Origin: ZC4RG29 sp964521255
Lineage (GTDB): Bacteria > Bacteroidota > Bacteroidia > Cytophagales > Cyclobacteriaceae
Length of the DNA: 64,000 nt
Reading direction: 5' to 3'
Assembly (NCBI GenBank): GCA_964521255.1
Contig: CAZFRM010000007.1
Span: 62,001-126,000, forward strand
Under the pieces are notes generated by a model that was not told the DNA's origin, did no database searches, and saw only the letters and a list, made by a program, of their open reading frames with translations. The position numbers and the translations under genes were made by a program. Positions 43,401 to 51,881 of this stretch are shown here, in pieces (position 1 is the first letter of the stretch; each line of letters starts with the position of its first letter).

Positions 43401-44864
43401 CTAATGAAAAATATAACGGAAGCGCAGGCCCACATCGAACGTGAGAGGATTGGCCTGCAAACCGGTCTCAGATTTATAGATTGAACCGAATGGATAGCGA
43501 AGTCCTGGAGTCAATGCAAGCCTGTAACGATCTGCAAAACGGTAGCTGAATTCTGTACCCACCAATCCGCTAAAATTTACAGGGCGATACGGTGAGTCAT
43601 CACCACGGCTATTAGAAACTTTATCAAGCGTTCCACCCTCCGGTGTAATGGTATTTTGAAGGAACAGGTCTGTGGAAACACCACCATTTAGCTGAATGGC
43701 AAACGAGCGGTTAAGCAATACATAGCCGGCCTGAATGGGCAAACTCAGGAATTGCAGACTGTTGTTTACATCGTAGGGAGATGTGTTTACTATTCTGGCG
43801 TCGCTGCTTGAATTTGATATCTTGGAAATCTCTGCAGAATTGGCCACACTATAATTCTGATAGTCTGTTGTAATGACAGCATTTGAAGTATAATTGGAGT
43901 TCTGCTGCATATAGTTGAATCCGCCTTGAAGTACCAGGCGTTTTGATAACCTCGTTCCTACATTAACACCGACAGAATACGCAACACCAGACGCCGTCGC
44001 TTCATTGGAAAGTGTATTTGCAACGGAGTAATTTTGCAGGTATACCATATCTGCCGGGCTTGTCCTCAGCGTGTTTAAGCTGGCGCTTGAGGTAGCTCCG
44101 CTAAACGAGCCTGCAGAAAATCCTACTGATGTCCACACCTTTTCATGGGCGAATTTCTTTTGATTTTTCTCCTTCCAGCTTTCACGTGCAAGCATGAGAT
44201 CAAACTCATCAGGCTCTGTCTTTGGAAAAACAATTTCAATTTTTCTTTTCCTGACTAATGGAGGAAGTTTTCTGTTGTAAGCGGCCTCTCTGTCATGGCT
44301 GCTCAGTTCTGATTGAGCCAAAGAATTGCTGCCTGGCACAGGTAGAGGAGATACGACGGACGCTTCGCCTGGATCAGCCATATCCGTTGCTGTTGTTAAT
44401 TTCGGCGAAATGTTCTTAACATCGGAAAAATTATTGTCAGAGGTATTAGGCTTCACACTACTATTATTATTAGCAGATGATTTTCCTGTTGTTGATACCT
44501 TGTTAGAAGCATGATCGTTTTCGAGGGCTGATAGTGAATTATTTTCACTTTTGCTGACGTTTTCCTCAACAGTTGATATCGAGGGAGAACGCAGTGTTGA
44601 TGTGTCTGATGAATTGTTATTTTGTGCAATGTTGTTAACAGTTGCTTCTGTTGACAACTTATAATATCCAACACCAGCAATTGCTAAAGCAAAAGCAATG
44701 GACGCTGCAGCAACCAGTTTATAAAAGAGAACTCTCCGCTTCATCTTCCCGCTCTCAAGCCGCTCCAAATCAAGCTCTATATTGGTCCATACATTTTCTG
44801 AAGGACCAACTTCGGCTTTTTCGAAAGCGTCTTTGAACGACTCCTCAAATTTTTGCCTCTCCAT
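43401..44864 (-). CDS. Probable dual-membrane-spanning anti-sigma factor with outer-membrane barrel
   Basis: The 487-residue protein has an unusual layout. Residues 1-46 are charged and cytoplasmic-looking (FKDAFEKAEVGPSENVWTNIE, the start of many Bacteroidota anti-sigma proteins). One helix spans about 47-68 (KLVAAASIAFALAIAGVGY). Residues 71-230 are a Ser/Asn/Thr/Pro linker without structure. Residues 240-487 form alternating strands ending in RFRYIFH, an outer-membrane barrel. Dual membrane-spanning anti-sigma factors with this plan are described in Bacteroides thetaiotaomicron. It overlaps the ECF sigma gene by 20 bases, which supports an anti-sigma role. Confidence 0.78.
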   Translation of the reverse strand: MERQKFEESFKDAFEKAEVGPSENVWTNIELDLERLESGKMKRRVLFYKLVAAASIAFALAIAGVGYYKLSTEATVNNIAQNNNSSDTSTLRSPSISTVEENVSKSENNSLSALENDHASNKVSTTGKSSANNNSSVKPNTSDNNFSDVKNISPKLTTATDMADPGEASVVSPLPVPGSNSLAQSELSSHDREAAYNRKLPPLVRKRKIEIVFPKTEPDEFDLMLARESWKEKNQKKFAHEKVWTSVGFSAGSFSGATSSASLNTLRTSPADMVYLQNYSVANTLSNEATASGVAYSVGVNVGTRLSKRLVLQGGFNYMQQNSNYTSNAVITTDYQNYSVANSAEISKISNSSSDARIVNTSPYDVNNSLQFLSLPIQAGYVLLNRSFAIQLNGGVSTDLFLQNTITPEGGTLDKVSNSRGDDSPYRPVNFSGLVGTEFSYRFADRYRLALTPGLRYPFGSIYKSETGLQANPLTFDVGLRFRYIFH

Positions 44865-45429
44865 ACTTTGCGTAATAGGACGACTCCTTTAACAATTTAC
44901 CCTGTAACAATGCCCTTGCTCTGGCGTACTGAGACTTAGAGGTACCCTCCGATATCTCTAACATTTCAGCGATTTCCTTATGACTAAATCCCTCAATGGC
45001 AAAGAGATTAAATACAGCCTGGCATCCTTGCGGAAGTGTCTGAATCATCTCTAACAATTGATTGAAATTGACACCCGATAGACTTACTTCTTCCGTCGGA
45101 AGATTTATCTCTTCTACATCAACCATAGGATAGAGATAAAGCTTCTTGCGCTGCGAATTAAGCGCGGTGTTTACCATGATCCGGGTTATCCAGGTTTCCA
45201 ACTTTGCCTCCTGCCTAAAATCCTTTATACCTTGAAATACCTTCACAAATGCTTCTTGTAAAATATCCTCTGCTTCAAGCGTAGATTTAGAATAGCGCAA
45301 ACAAACCACCATCATTTTACGGCAATAACGTTCGTACAAAGCCTTCTGAAAGACTCTATCACTTTTGCGACAGCCTTCAATTAGCTCGTTTTCACTGAGC
45401 ATTAATGCGATTTTGGGGTTGCTTGCCAT
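44845..45429 (-). CDS. ECF RNA polymerase sigma factor
   Basis: The 194-residue protein has sigma region 2 (about 25-90: 'LYERYCRKMMVVCLRYSKSTLEAEDILQEAFVKVFQGIKDFR') and region 4 (about 135-185: 'LPQGCQAVFNLFAIEGFSHKEIAEMLEISEGTSKSQYARARALLQ'), joined by a short linker, as in ECF factors. It would redirect RNA polymerase in response to an envelope signal. A GTG at 45438 is an alternative start; ATG at 45429 is preferred. Its 3' end overlaps the putative anti-sigma gene, the standard arrangement for a sigma and its regulator. Confidence 0.93.
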   Translation of the reverse strand: MASNPKIALMLSENELIEGCRKSDRVFQKALYERYCRKMMVVCLRYSKSTLEAEDILQEAFVKVFQGIKDFRQEAKLETWITRIMVNTALNSQRKKLYLYPMVDVEEINLPTEEVSLSGVNFNQLLEMIQTLPQGCQAVFNLFAIEGFSHKEIAEMLEISEGTSKSQYARARALLQGKLLKESSYYAKYGEAKI

Positions 45430-45519
45430 ATTTGACACAACCTTATACGGAAAAGTTGGAATATGTTTCGATCATTTCACATTTTGAGCCACGAAATCCC
45501 TTTATAACCAGGTTATTTT

Positions 45520-46818
45520 ATGAGATCCGGCGTTCAATATGGTATGATTACATTTTTAATTGCCCTTTTAACAGGCTTTTCATTTACTTCCCAAAGCTCC
45601 GAATTTATCCGTAATCAACCTAAGAAGAAACTACTGACTGATCATGCCTACGAACCGAATATTAAGACCATTCAGCTTTACCCGGTATTTGGATCAAGAG
45701 AAAATGAATTACTGCCGGCCGCCGCACCCATTACCCAACCCAATTTGCAATTGGAATTTGACGTGCTCGACAGTGATGTAGAAAGGTATTATGCCCGGTT
45801 GATTCATTGTAATAAGGACTGGACCAAATCTGGTCTCTCTGATCTTGATTTTATGATGGACTTCAATGAATTTCCTGTAACAGAGTATGAGTTCTCAAAT
45901 GCAACTACCATTCCATACGTTCATTACTGGTTTCAAATTCCCCGGGTCAAACTACCGGGTAATTACGTTGTAATGGTTTACAGAGAAGGCGACCGCGAAG
46001 ATCTCATTCTCACAAAACGATTTATGATTTATGACAACAGGGTAATTTTCTCAAGAGATGGAAATTTAATTGGCCCTGGTCAAATGGCTAACCTCAATCA
46101 GCAGATCAACTTCACCATTAACTATAAGAATATAGAAATCTTAAACCCCATGGTAGACGTTACAGTTGTGATTCGACAAAACCAACGATGGGATAATCTT
46201 TTAACGAACATCAAACCAACCTTCGCCAGAGAAAATATTAAAGAACTTGAATATCGTTTCTTTGATCCTGAGAAACTCTTCAAAGGAGGTAATGAATTTA
46301 GATTTTTTGACTTACGATCAATCAATTACCCGGGAAGAAATATTGCATCCGTTGACAAATCAACCCAGCCCAACAATGCTTACATAGCTAAAGATAAAAG
46401 TCGTCAGGGTGAGGCCTACTCGCAATACGAAGATATGAATGGCAATTTTCACATCGCAAATTTAGACTACAATGATCTCTCCGCAGCCAATTATATCATG
46501 GTTAACTTTTTCCTGGAAAGCCGTGAAGTACAAGGTGATGTGTACGTTCAGGGTGGATTAAATTATTGGGAGTTGAATGACCAAAATAAAATGACTTATG
46601 ATTCCAATCACAAAGCCTACAACGCCTCTATTTTATTGAAGCAAGGCTGGTATGACTATCAATATGTAGTTAAGTCAAATACGCTTCCACCACTTTATCT
46701 TGAAGGGTCGCACTTCCAAACTGAAAACATGTACGAGATTTTTGTTTACTACCGTGCATTTCAACCGCAAGCTGACTTACTGATTGGCTATGCAAGATTA
46801 AAAATGAACGAACGCTAA
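45520..46818 (+). CDS. Type IX secretion system plug protein (DUF5103)
   Basis: The 432-residue protein has a signal-like hydrophobic start (GMITFLIALLTGFSFTSQ) and the DUF5103 pattern: 'DHAYEPNIKTIQLYPVF', 'LQLEFDVLDSDVERYYARLIHCNKDW', 'LDFMMDFNEFPVTEYEFSNATTIPYVHYWFQIP', 'YVVMVYREGDREDLILTKRFMIYDNRV' and a C-terminal 'QGDVYVQGGLNYW'. This family includes the Plug of the SprA translocon, which closes the outer-membrane pore when no substrate occupies it. It fits the T9SS substrates found in this window. It is convergent with the Cas6-like gene with a 4-base overlap of stops. Confidence 0.88.
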   Translation: MRSGVQYGMITFLIALLTGFSFTSQSSEFIRNQPKKKLLTDHAYEPNIKTIQLYPVFGSRENELLPAAAPITQPNLQLEFDVLDSDVERYYARLIHCNKDWTKSGLSDLDFMMDFNEFPVTEYEFSNATTIPYVHYWFQIPRVKLPGNYVVMVYREGDREDLILTKRFMIYDNRVIFSRDGNLIGPGQMANLNQQINFTINYKNIEILNPMVDVTVVIRQNQRWDNLLTNIKPTFARENIKELEYRFFDPEKLFKGGNEFRFFDLRSINYPGRNIASVDKSTQPNNAYIAKDKSRQGEAYSQYEDMNGNFHIANLDYNDLSAANYIMVNFFLESREVQGDVYVQGGLNYWELNDQNKMTYDSNHKAYNASILLKQGWYDYQYVVKSNTLPPLYLEGSHFQTENMYEIFVYYRAFQPQADLLIGYARLKMNER

Positions 46819-47615
46819 GCGTAATTCATTTCGTGCTGACTTTCACGTTTAATGGAATCGTTATTGGCAAGATCGAGCATGCCAAATCCTTTATGCGAAA
46901 AATGACCCAGGCCATTTTCATAGACGAATCTTTGTACCTCTTCGTTCGCATACAACTTGAAAGGAAAGGTATAACCCCTTACTTCAAATTTGATATCATT
47001 ATCATATAAAGGATATATGCGGGCAAACTTTTTATGTGAAGACTGAATACGATTAATGTAATCCGCATCCGGTACAATCTGAAACTTATAGAATGAAGCC
47101 AGAAGTTCGGGTTTGTATCTTCCTGTAGCCTCCATTCTTGAGATTGTCGCTTCATATAAAAGATCCGAAAATTCATCACTATCGGGTGAAATGAATTTTT
47201 TAGCACTTTCATCATTGAAAGAGGGTGTGATGAGCACTATAGGAGAGATACAAAGAAACTTAACTTCGTCACCTGAAACATTCCCGCCTTCAGTCTCAGT
47301 ACTTTCCGGAACGAGTTGCATATTACCTACAACAACCTCCTTCTGCTGAAAGAGTCTGCTTAGAAAATAGTCAAGGAAGTCTTTGTCCTGGCAAGAAAAA
47401 ACCAAAGTGACTTTTGATGAATAAAAATGAAGCCCTTTCCTGCTGATCTTAGTTTGCCCTTTAAGACCTGAAAAGTTGTACTGCGTAAAATCCTTAAAAC
47501 GCGGATCTGACCCAAAAAGCAATATGCCTCTTACCAATTGTGCCAGCAGATACTGATGATGAAAAGGTACGTACGATCCCCTATTCTTAAGCGAAAAAAT
47601 AATCCTTGTTCTCAA
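46815..47615 (-). CDS. cas6: Orphan Cas6-family RAMP protein, probably without RNase activity
   Basis: The 266-residue protein fits Cas6: 'MRTRIIFSLKNRGSYVPFHHQYLLAQLVRGIL' at the start, 'FLCISPIVL' in the middle, 'FSDLLYEATISRMEATGRYKP', and the C-terminal glycine-rich loop 'GLGHFSHKGFGML'. In P. furiosus Cas6 the catalytic Tyr, His and Lys lie before the F-(T/S)-(F/Y)-S strand. Here that place reads GSDPRFKDFTQYNFSGL, with no His and no Tyr in the matching helix, so RNA cleavage is doubtful. The start codon is TTG; no ATG is available upstream before a stop. No CRISPR array or other cas gene is seen within the window. Confidence 0.75.
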   Translation of the reverse strand: MRTRIIFSLKNRGSYVPFHHQYLLAQLVRGILLFGSDPRFKDFTQYNFSGLKGQTKISRKGLHFYSSKVTLVFSCQDKDFLDYFLSRLFQQKEVVVGNMQLVPESTETEGGNVSGDEVKFLCISPIVLITPSFNDESAKKFISPDSDEFSDLLYEATISRMEATGRYKPELLASFYKFQIVPDADYINRIQSSHKKFARIYPLYDNDIKFEVRGYTFPFKLYANEEVQRFVYENGLGHFSHKGFGMLDLANNDSIKRESQHEMNYA

Positions 47616-47739
47616 AATCCCAAAAAATTTAAGTTGGGGGTTAAAAAATCAATTAGCCAAACCCTGTTTAAAACTGACCCTGAGCGGATTATAAAACTAC
47701 TAAAAAATCGGAATGGTTCGCCATTATTTCAAGGAATCT

Positions 47740-48837
47740 TTAAACATTAAAACGAAAATGCATGATATCCCCGTCCTGAACAACATACTCCTTGCCTTCA
47801 ATGGCCATTTTACCTGATTCTTTACATGCTTGCTCTGTCTTAAGTGACTGAAAATCAGATAACTTAATAACCTCCGCTTTAATGAATCCTTTCTCGAAAT
47901 CTGTGTGAATTACGCCTGCCGCTTGCGGTGCTTTCCAACCCTTTTTAATGGTCCAGGCTCGCACTTCCTTCTCTCCTGCGGTAAAGTAGGTGATAAGGTC
48001 CAGCAGGTGATATGAAGCATGAATAAGCTTGTCAAGGCCCGACTCTTTCAAACCATATTCTGCAAGAAATACCTCCCTGTCTTCCTTGGATTCCAGTTCC
48101 GCAATCTGTGCTTCGATGGCTGCACTTATAACAACTACTTCGGCATTCTCATTTTTAACAGCATCCTTAAGTTGGTTGACATATTCATTCCCGGTATGAA
48201 TGGATCCCTCATCAACATTGGCAACATATATCACCGGCTTTGCCGTTAACAATTGCAAATCAGCCACCGCCTCCTTGTCTTCCTTCGATACCTCAATCAT
48301 CCGGGCGTTCTTTCCGGCAAGCAAAGCCTCTTTGAAGAGAATTACCGTAGCCAGTTCTTTCTTAGCTTTCGCATCTCCGCTCTTGGCAATTTTTTCAAGG
48401 CGCGATAATTTCTTTTCAATGGATTCTAAATCCTTTAGCTGAAGCTCGGTATCTATAATCTCTTTATCGGAAACCGGATTCACTCGTCCGTCAACGTGAA
48501 CGATGTTATCATTATCAAAACACCTCACCACATGAACAATGGCATCAACTTCCCTGATGTTAGCCAGAAACTGATTACCCAGTCCTTCCCCTTTACTGGC
48601 ACCTTTTACAAGGCCTGCAATGTCAACAAACTCAATGGAGGTAGGTACCAGGCGTTGGGGTTTTATCAGGCCTTCTAAAACTTTTAAACGTGGATCTGGT
48701 ACACTAATAATCCCAACATTGGGTTCGATAGTGCAGAAGGGAAAATTAGCAGCCTCCGCCTTATTGTTTGAAATAGCATTAAAAAGAGTTGATTTTCCAA
48801 CATTAGGTAATCCCACAATCCCGCATTGAAGCGCCAT
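47740..48837 (-). CDS. ychF: Redox-regulated ribosome-associated ATPase YchF
   Basis: The 365 residues are a full-length YchF/OLA1. The G1 loop is GLPNVGKST, followed by 'NFPFCTIEPNVGIISVPD', the G3-like 'DIAGLVKGASKGEGLGNQFL', an NxxE-type specificity motif 'YVANVDEGS' instead of NKxD (typical of ATP-preferring YchF), and the TGS domain with 'HTDFEKGFIKAEVI' and 'YVVQDGDIMHFRFNV'. It binds ribosomes and ATP. CAAATATA at 48860-48867 could be its -7 box read on the minus strand; a good -33 was not found. Confidence 0.96.
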   Translation of the reverse strand: MALQCGIVGLPNVGKSTLFNAISNNKAEAANFPFCTIEPNVGIISVPDPRLKVLEGLIKPQRLVPTSIEFVDIAGLVKGASKGEGLGNQFLANIREVDAIVHVVRCFDNDNIVHVDGRVNPVSDKEIIDTELQLKDLESIEKKLSRLEKIAKSGDAKAKKELATVILFKEALLAGKNARMIEVSKEDKEAVADLQLLTAKPVIYVANVDEGSIHTGNEYVNQLKDAVKNENAEVVVISAAIEAQIAELESKEDREVFLAEYGLKESGLDKLIHASYHLLDLITYFTAGEKEVRAWTIKKGWKAPQAAGVIHTDFEKGFIKAEVIKLSDFQSLKTEQACKESGKMAIEGKEYVVQDGDIMHFRFNV

Positions 48838-48906
48838 AAATCCATTTTGTTTAAGGGCGCAAATATAATCTCTCCAACCATAATTCTTTAGAAATATTTG
48901 GACAAC

Positions 48907-48928
48907 AAAAAAGCCCTTTAATAAGGGC
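48907..48928 (-). terminator. Terminator of the PUR-family gene
   Basis: GCCCTT (48913-48918) pairs with AAGGGC (48923-48928) around a TAAT loop. Read on the minus strand, the stem is followed by six T residues. It lies about 30 bases past the stop codon of the gene at 48959. Confidence 0.8.
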
Positions 48929-48958
48929 CTCTTTGCTTGCTGATAAATGGGTGCTTGT

Positions 48959-49315
48959 TTAGTCCCATTTAAGTTCTGTATCTATCGCAGGCCTGGCAGC
49001 AGATGCCACCTCTTCCTCACGATCATCAACGTGGTCAAACTGCGAAAAATCTACGTTAGGCAAAAGCTCCTTCTTAACGTGATTTACGGTATTGCTCAGC
49101 GCTTCAACAAACTTGTTAAAGTCTTCCTTGTAAAGGAAAATCTTATGCTTTTCATAGGTAAAGCCATCCTCTTTGAAACGTTTTTTACTCTCTGTAATAG
49201 TTAAGTAATAATCGTTCGAACGGGTAGCTTTTACATCAAAAAAATAAGTTCGTTTTCCAGCCTTTACCTTAGTAGAGAATATCTCATCTCGACCATTTGT
49301 CTTGTTTTCTTCCAC
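48959..49315 (-). CDS. PUR-family DNA/RNA-binding protein (DUF3276)
   Basis: The 118-residue protein carries the single PUR repeat of DUF3276: 'EIFSTKVKAGKRTYFFDVKATRSNDYYLTITESKKRF' and 'YEKHKIFLYKEDFNKFVEALSNTVNHVKKELL', then an acidic tail (DHVDDREEEVASA). Members bind nucleic acids and are nearly universal in Bacteroidota; they are thought to be abundant RNA-binding regulators. It has its own terminator and a 174-base upstream spacer, suggesting a single-gene unit. Confidence 0.92.
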   Translation of the reverse strand: MEENKTNGRDEIFSTKVKAGKRTYFFDVKATRSNDYYLTITESKKRFKEDGFTYEKHKIFLYKEDFNKFVEALSNTVNHVKKELLPNVDFSQFDHVDDREEEVASAARPAIDTELKWD

Positions 49316-49489
49316 AATCCTTCAGTTTAAAAGTTAGGTTTAATAGAGTTTGGTTATTTCGAAGATACTATTTTGCTAAATTATTGCAAACTATGTGTTT
49401 AATTATTTAAAACAGGGGTTTAAATGTTTAACCATCCTTGTAAGAATATTCATCGTAATTAGTTATGATTATTTCTTATTTGCAAGCGC

Positions 49490-50401
49490 ATGAAGATCAA
49501 TCTGAATGAAATAAAGCAAGGTTTTAATCTCGAATTACTGGCTCGCCAGTTAGTGGAAGGTTTTATTACAGGGCTTCATAAATCACCTTATCACGGTTTC
49601 TCAGTGGAATTTGCCGAACATAGATTATACAATGAAGGTGAAAGCACCCGACACATTGATTGGAAAGTATATGCGCGCACCGACAGGCTTTTCACGAAGC
49701 GCTACGAAGAAGAGACTAACCTGCGCTGCCTCATAGCGTTGGATCAGTCACCTTCAATGTTCTACCCTGCAGAGACAAATGCCAAGATTATGTTTAGCAT
49801 AATTGGCGCAGCTTCCTTAGGCTATCTCCTGCAAAAACAACGAGATGCTGTAGGACTCTGTCTCTTCTCAGACAAAATAGAAAAACTAACTTCTGTTAAA
49901 TCGACCCCAACACATCTTAATAAATTATTCGGCATGCTGGAGCAGGCATCACACTATGAAAGAGATGCTGTACCAAAAACAACCCATGTTGCCAGAGTGT
50001 TACATGAAGTCGCTGAAAAAATTCATAAGCGTTCACTGGTAATGATCTTCAGCGATATGTTTGATTCAAATGAGGATGTTGATGAATTATTCAAATCACT
50101 TCAACACTTGAAGCACAACAAACATGAGGTGATTGTTTTCCATGTCATGGACAAACCTACAGAGATGGCGTTTGAGTTTGAGGACAAGCCAATGGAGTTT
50201 ATTGATCTTGAGACTAAGGAGAAAATAAAATTAAATCCTCAGGATGTAAGGGATCGTTATCAATCGGAACTAACCCGTTTTCATCACAGTATAAAAATGC
50301 GATGTAATCAGTACAAGATAGATTACATTGAAGCTGACATTCGCCAGGGGTATGATCAGATTCTGCAGACGTATCTTATCAAGAGAGCCAGGATGAGATA
50401 A
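49490..50401 (+). CDS. DUF58 / vWA-like protein
   Basis: The 303-residue cytosolic protein has the DUF58 signature 'YHGFSVEFAEHRLYNEGESTRHIDWKVYARTDRLFTKRYEEETNLR' followed by a von Willebrand A-like fold with the metal site DQSPS (DxSxS) and 'SLVMIFSDMFDS'. DUF58 proteins usually act with a MoxR-type AAA ATPase, which is not in the window. The closing region 'IKMRCNQYKIDYIEADIRQGYDQILQTYL' is typical. The ferredoxin gene is convergent, four bases away. Confidence 0.9.
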   Translation: MKINLNEIKQGFNLELLARQLVEGFITGLHKSPYHGFSVEFAEHRLYNEGESTRHIDWKVYARTDRLFTKRYEEETNLRCLIALDQSPSMFYPAETNAKIMFSIIGAASLGYLLQKQRDAVGLCLFSDKIEKLTSVKSTPTHLNKLFGMLEQASHYERDAVPKTTHVARVLHEVAEKIHKRSLVMIFSDMFDSNEDVDELFKSLQHLKHNKHEVIVFHVMDKPTEMAFEFEDKPMEFIDLETKEKIKLNPQDVRDRYQSELTRFHHSIKMRCNQYKIDYIEADIRQGYDQILQTYLIKRARMR

Positions 50402-50405
50402 GTTA

Positions 50406-50768
50406 TCAGGAGTTTTCTTCTACTTCCAGGTGCAACCAGGCCTTCTTCGCCAACAAGGTTTCCTTTTCCTCAACATTATCAGGATCCGGAACACAGCAAT
50501 CCACGGGACATACTGCCGCACACTGAGGCTCTTCGTGAAACCCACAGCATTCGGTGCACTTTCCTGTTACGATATAGTAGAATTCATTTGAAACCGGCTG
50601 CTGAGTTGATTTGGCATCAACAGCCGTTCCATCTTCCAATTCAACCTGCTCAAGCTTGGTACCACCAGCCCACGTCCATTCTCTCCCTCCTTCGTAAATC
50701 GCTGTATTTGGACATTCAGGCTCGCATGCACCACAATTGATGCATTCGTCCGTGATCATAATTGCCAT
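50406..50768 (-). CDS. 4Fe-4S dicluster ferredoxin
   Basis: The 120-residue protein has two cluster-binding sets: 'DECINCGACEPECPNTAIY' (CxxCxxCxxxCP) and 'GKCTECCGFHEEPQCAAVCPVDCCVPD'. A 46-residue insert (REWTWAGGTKLEQVELEDG ...) sits between them, as in the longer ferredoxins of Bacteroidota. It carries electrons in the cytosol, and the C-terminal tail LLAKKAWLHLEVEENS is a helix. The divergent gene encodes an acyl-CoA reductase, a possible user of the electrons, though that is an inference. Confidence 0.93.
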   Translation of the reverse strand: MAIMITDECINCGACEPECPNTAIYEGGREWTWAGGTKLEQVELEDGTAVDAKSTQQPVSNEFYYIVTGKCTECCGFHEEPQCAAVCPVDCCVPDPDNVEEKETLLAKKAWLHLEVEENS

Positions 50769-50864
50769 GCTTTTTCTATTTTTGCTCCCAATATAATTTA
50801 CAAAAATACACCTTCAAAAGTTATTGGCAAAACAGCGCTCCTTCCTTAAAAGTTTAAACCGGCA

Positions 50865-51881
50865 ATGCAAATTGATGAAAGAATAAAGGCTTTTTCTAAC
50901 CTGGGAGAAAAAATCCATTCAATCGATAACGGAATACTTGACGATCTGGTAAGTAAAGTGGGAAACGAAAATCCCTGGTTTACCAGGCCGAATATTGAGT
51001 TATCCCTAACAGGCATTAGGAAATTACTTAACAACGAATCGCTCACACGGTGGACTTCATCCTATCAATGGCCGACATCATATTCTTCGAAAAAGGTAGC
51101 CTTAATTTCAGCCGGAAATATACCCTTAGTTGGTCTTCATGACATACTATGCATTCTTATAAGCGGCCACAGGTTACAGATAAAACCAAGTTCCAAAGAC
51201 ACCATACTCAGTACTTTTTTGCTTAGCCAACTGATTGAAATAGAACCACAGTTTGAACAGTTTATCAGTGTCACGGATAAGCTGAAAGACTTTGATGCAG
51301 TTATTGCTACCGGGAGCGACAATTCATCCCGGTACTTTGATTATTATTTTCAAAACTATCCTTCCATTATTCGAAAGAACAGAACCTCGTGTGCTATTCT
51401 CACCGGCAATGAAAGTGCAAAAGAACTTGAGCAACTGGGAACAGATATATTCAGTTACTTCGGACTTGGGTGTCGAAATGTTTCAAAATTGTTTGTGCCG
51501 AAAAACTACTCACTCTCAACATTATTGGATCATTGGCTGAAATTTGAAAAAGTAATTCATCATCATAAGTATGCGAACAATTACGATTATCAAAAAGCAA
51601 TAATGCTGATAAACAAAACTTCTTTTTTGGACAACGGTTTTATTCTGCTGACACAAAGCGATAAGATAGTCTCTCCTATTGCCGTACTTTATTATGACTT
51701 TTATAATTCAGACAAAGACCTCGAAGAAAAAATAACAGGAGTTTCAGAGAAAATACAGTGTGTTGTGGGAGATGCACATCTTTGCAATGTTCCGTTCGGC
51801 CAGGCACAAATGCCCGAACTGCACGATTACGCAGACCAGGTAGATATCTTAAAATTCCTGATCGCGTTAGCTAAGGCTTAA
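50865..51881 (+). CDS. LuxC-type acyl-CoA reductase
   Basis: The 338-residue protein resembles the acyl-CoA reductase LuxC family: 'KVALISAGNIPLVGLHDILCILISGHRLQIKPSSKDT' gives the NADP-binding aldehyde dehydrogenase-like part, 'DFDAVIATGSDNSSRYFDYYFQNYPSIIRKNRTSCAIL' follows, and 'FGLGCRNVSKLFVP' holds the likely nucleophilic Cys. Members reduce long-chain acyl-CoA to aldehydes. TATTTTTG at 50777-50784 could be its -7 box. The 3' end overlaps the 3' end of the giant adhesin by 11 bases (convergent). No lux operon genes are nearby. Confidence 0.86.
   Translation: MQIDERIKAFSNLGEKIHSIDNGILDDLVSKVGNENPWFTRPNIELSLTGIRKLLNNESLTRWTSSYQWPTSYSSKKVALISAGNIPLVGLHDILCILISGHRLQIKPSSKDTILSTFLLSQLIEIEPQFEQFISVTDKLKDFDAVIATGSDNSSRYFDYYFQNYPSIIRKNRTSCAILTGNESAKELEQLGTDIFSYFGLGCRNVSKLFVPKNYSLSTLLDHWLKFEKVIHHHKYANNYDYQKAIMLINKTSFLDNGFILLTQSDKIVSPIAVLYYDFYNSDKDLEEKITGVSEKIQCVVGDAHLCNVPFGQAQMPELHDYADQVDILKFLIALAKA

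Noticed and set aside
46815..47615. A CRISPR array near the Cas6-like gene
   Set aside because: Both flanks were read for regularly spaced direct repeats; none was seen within the window.
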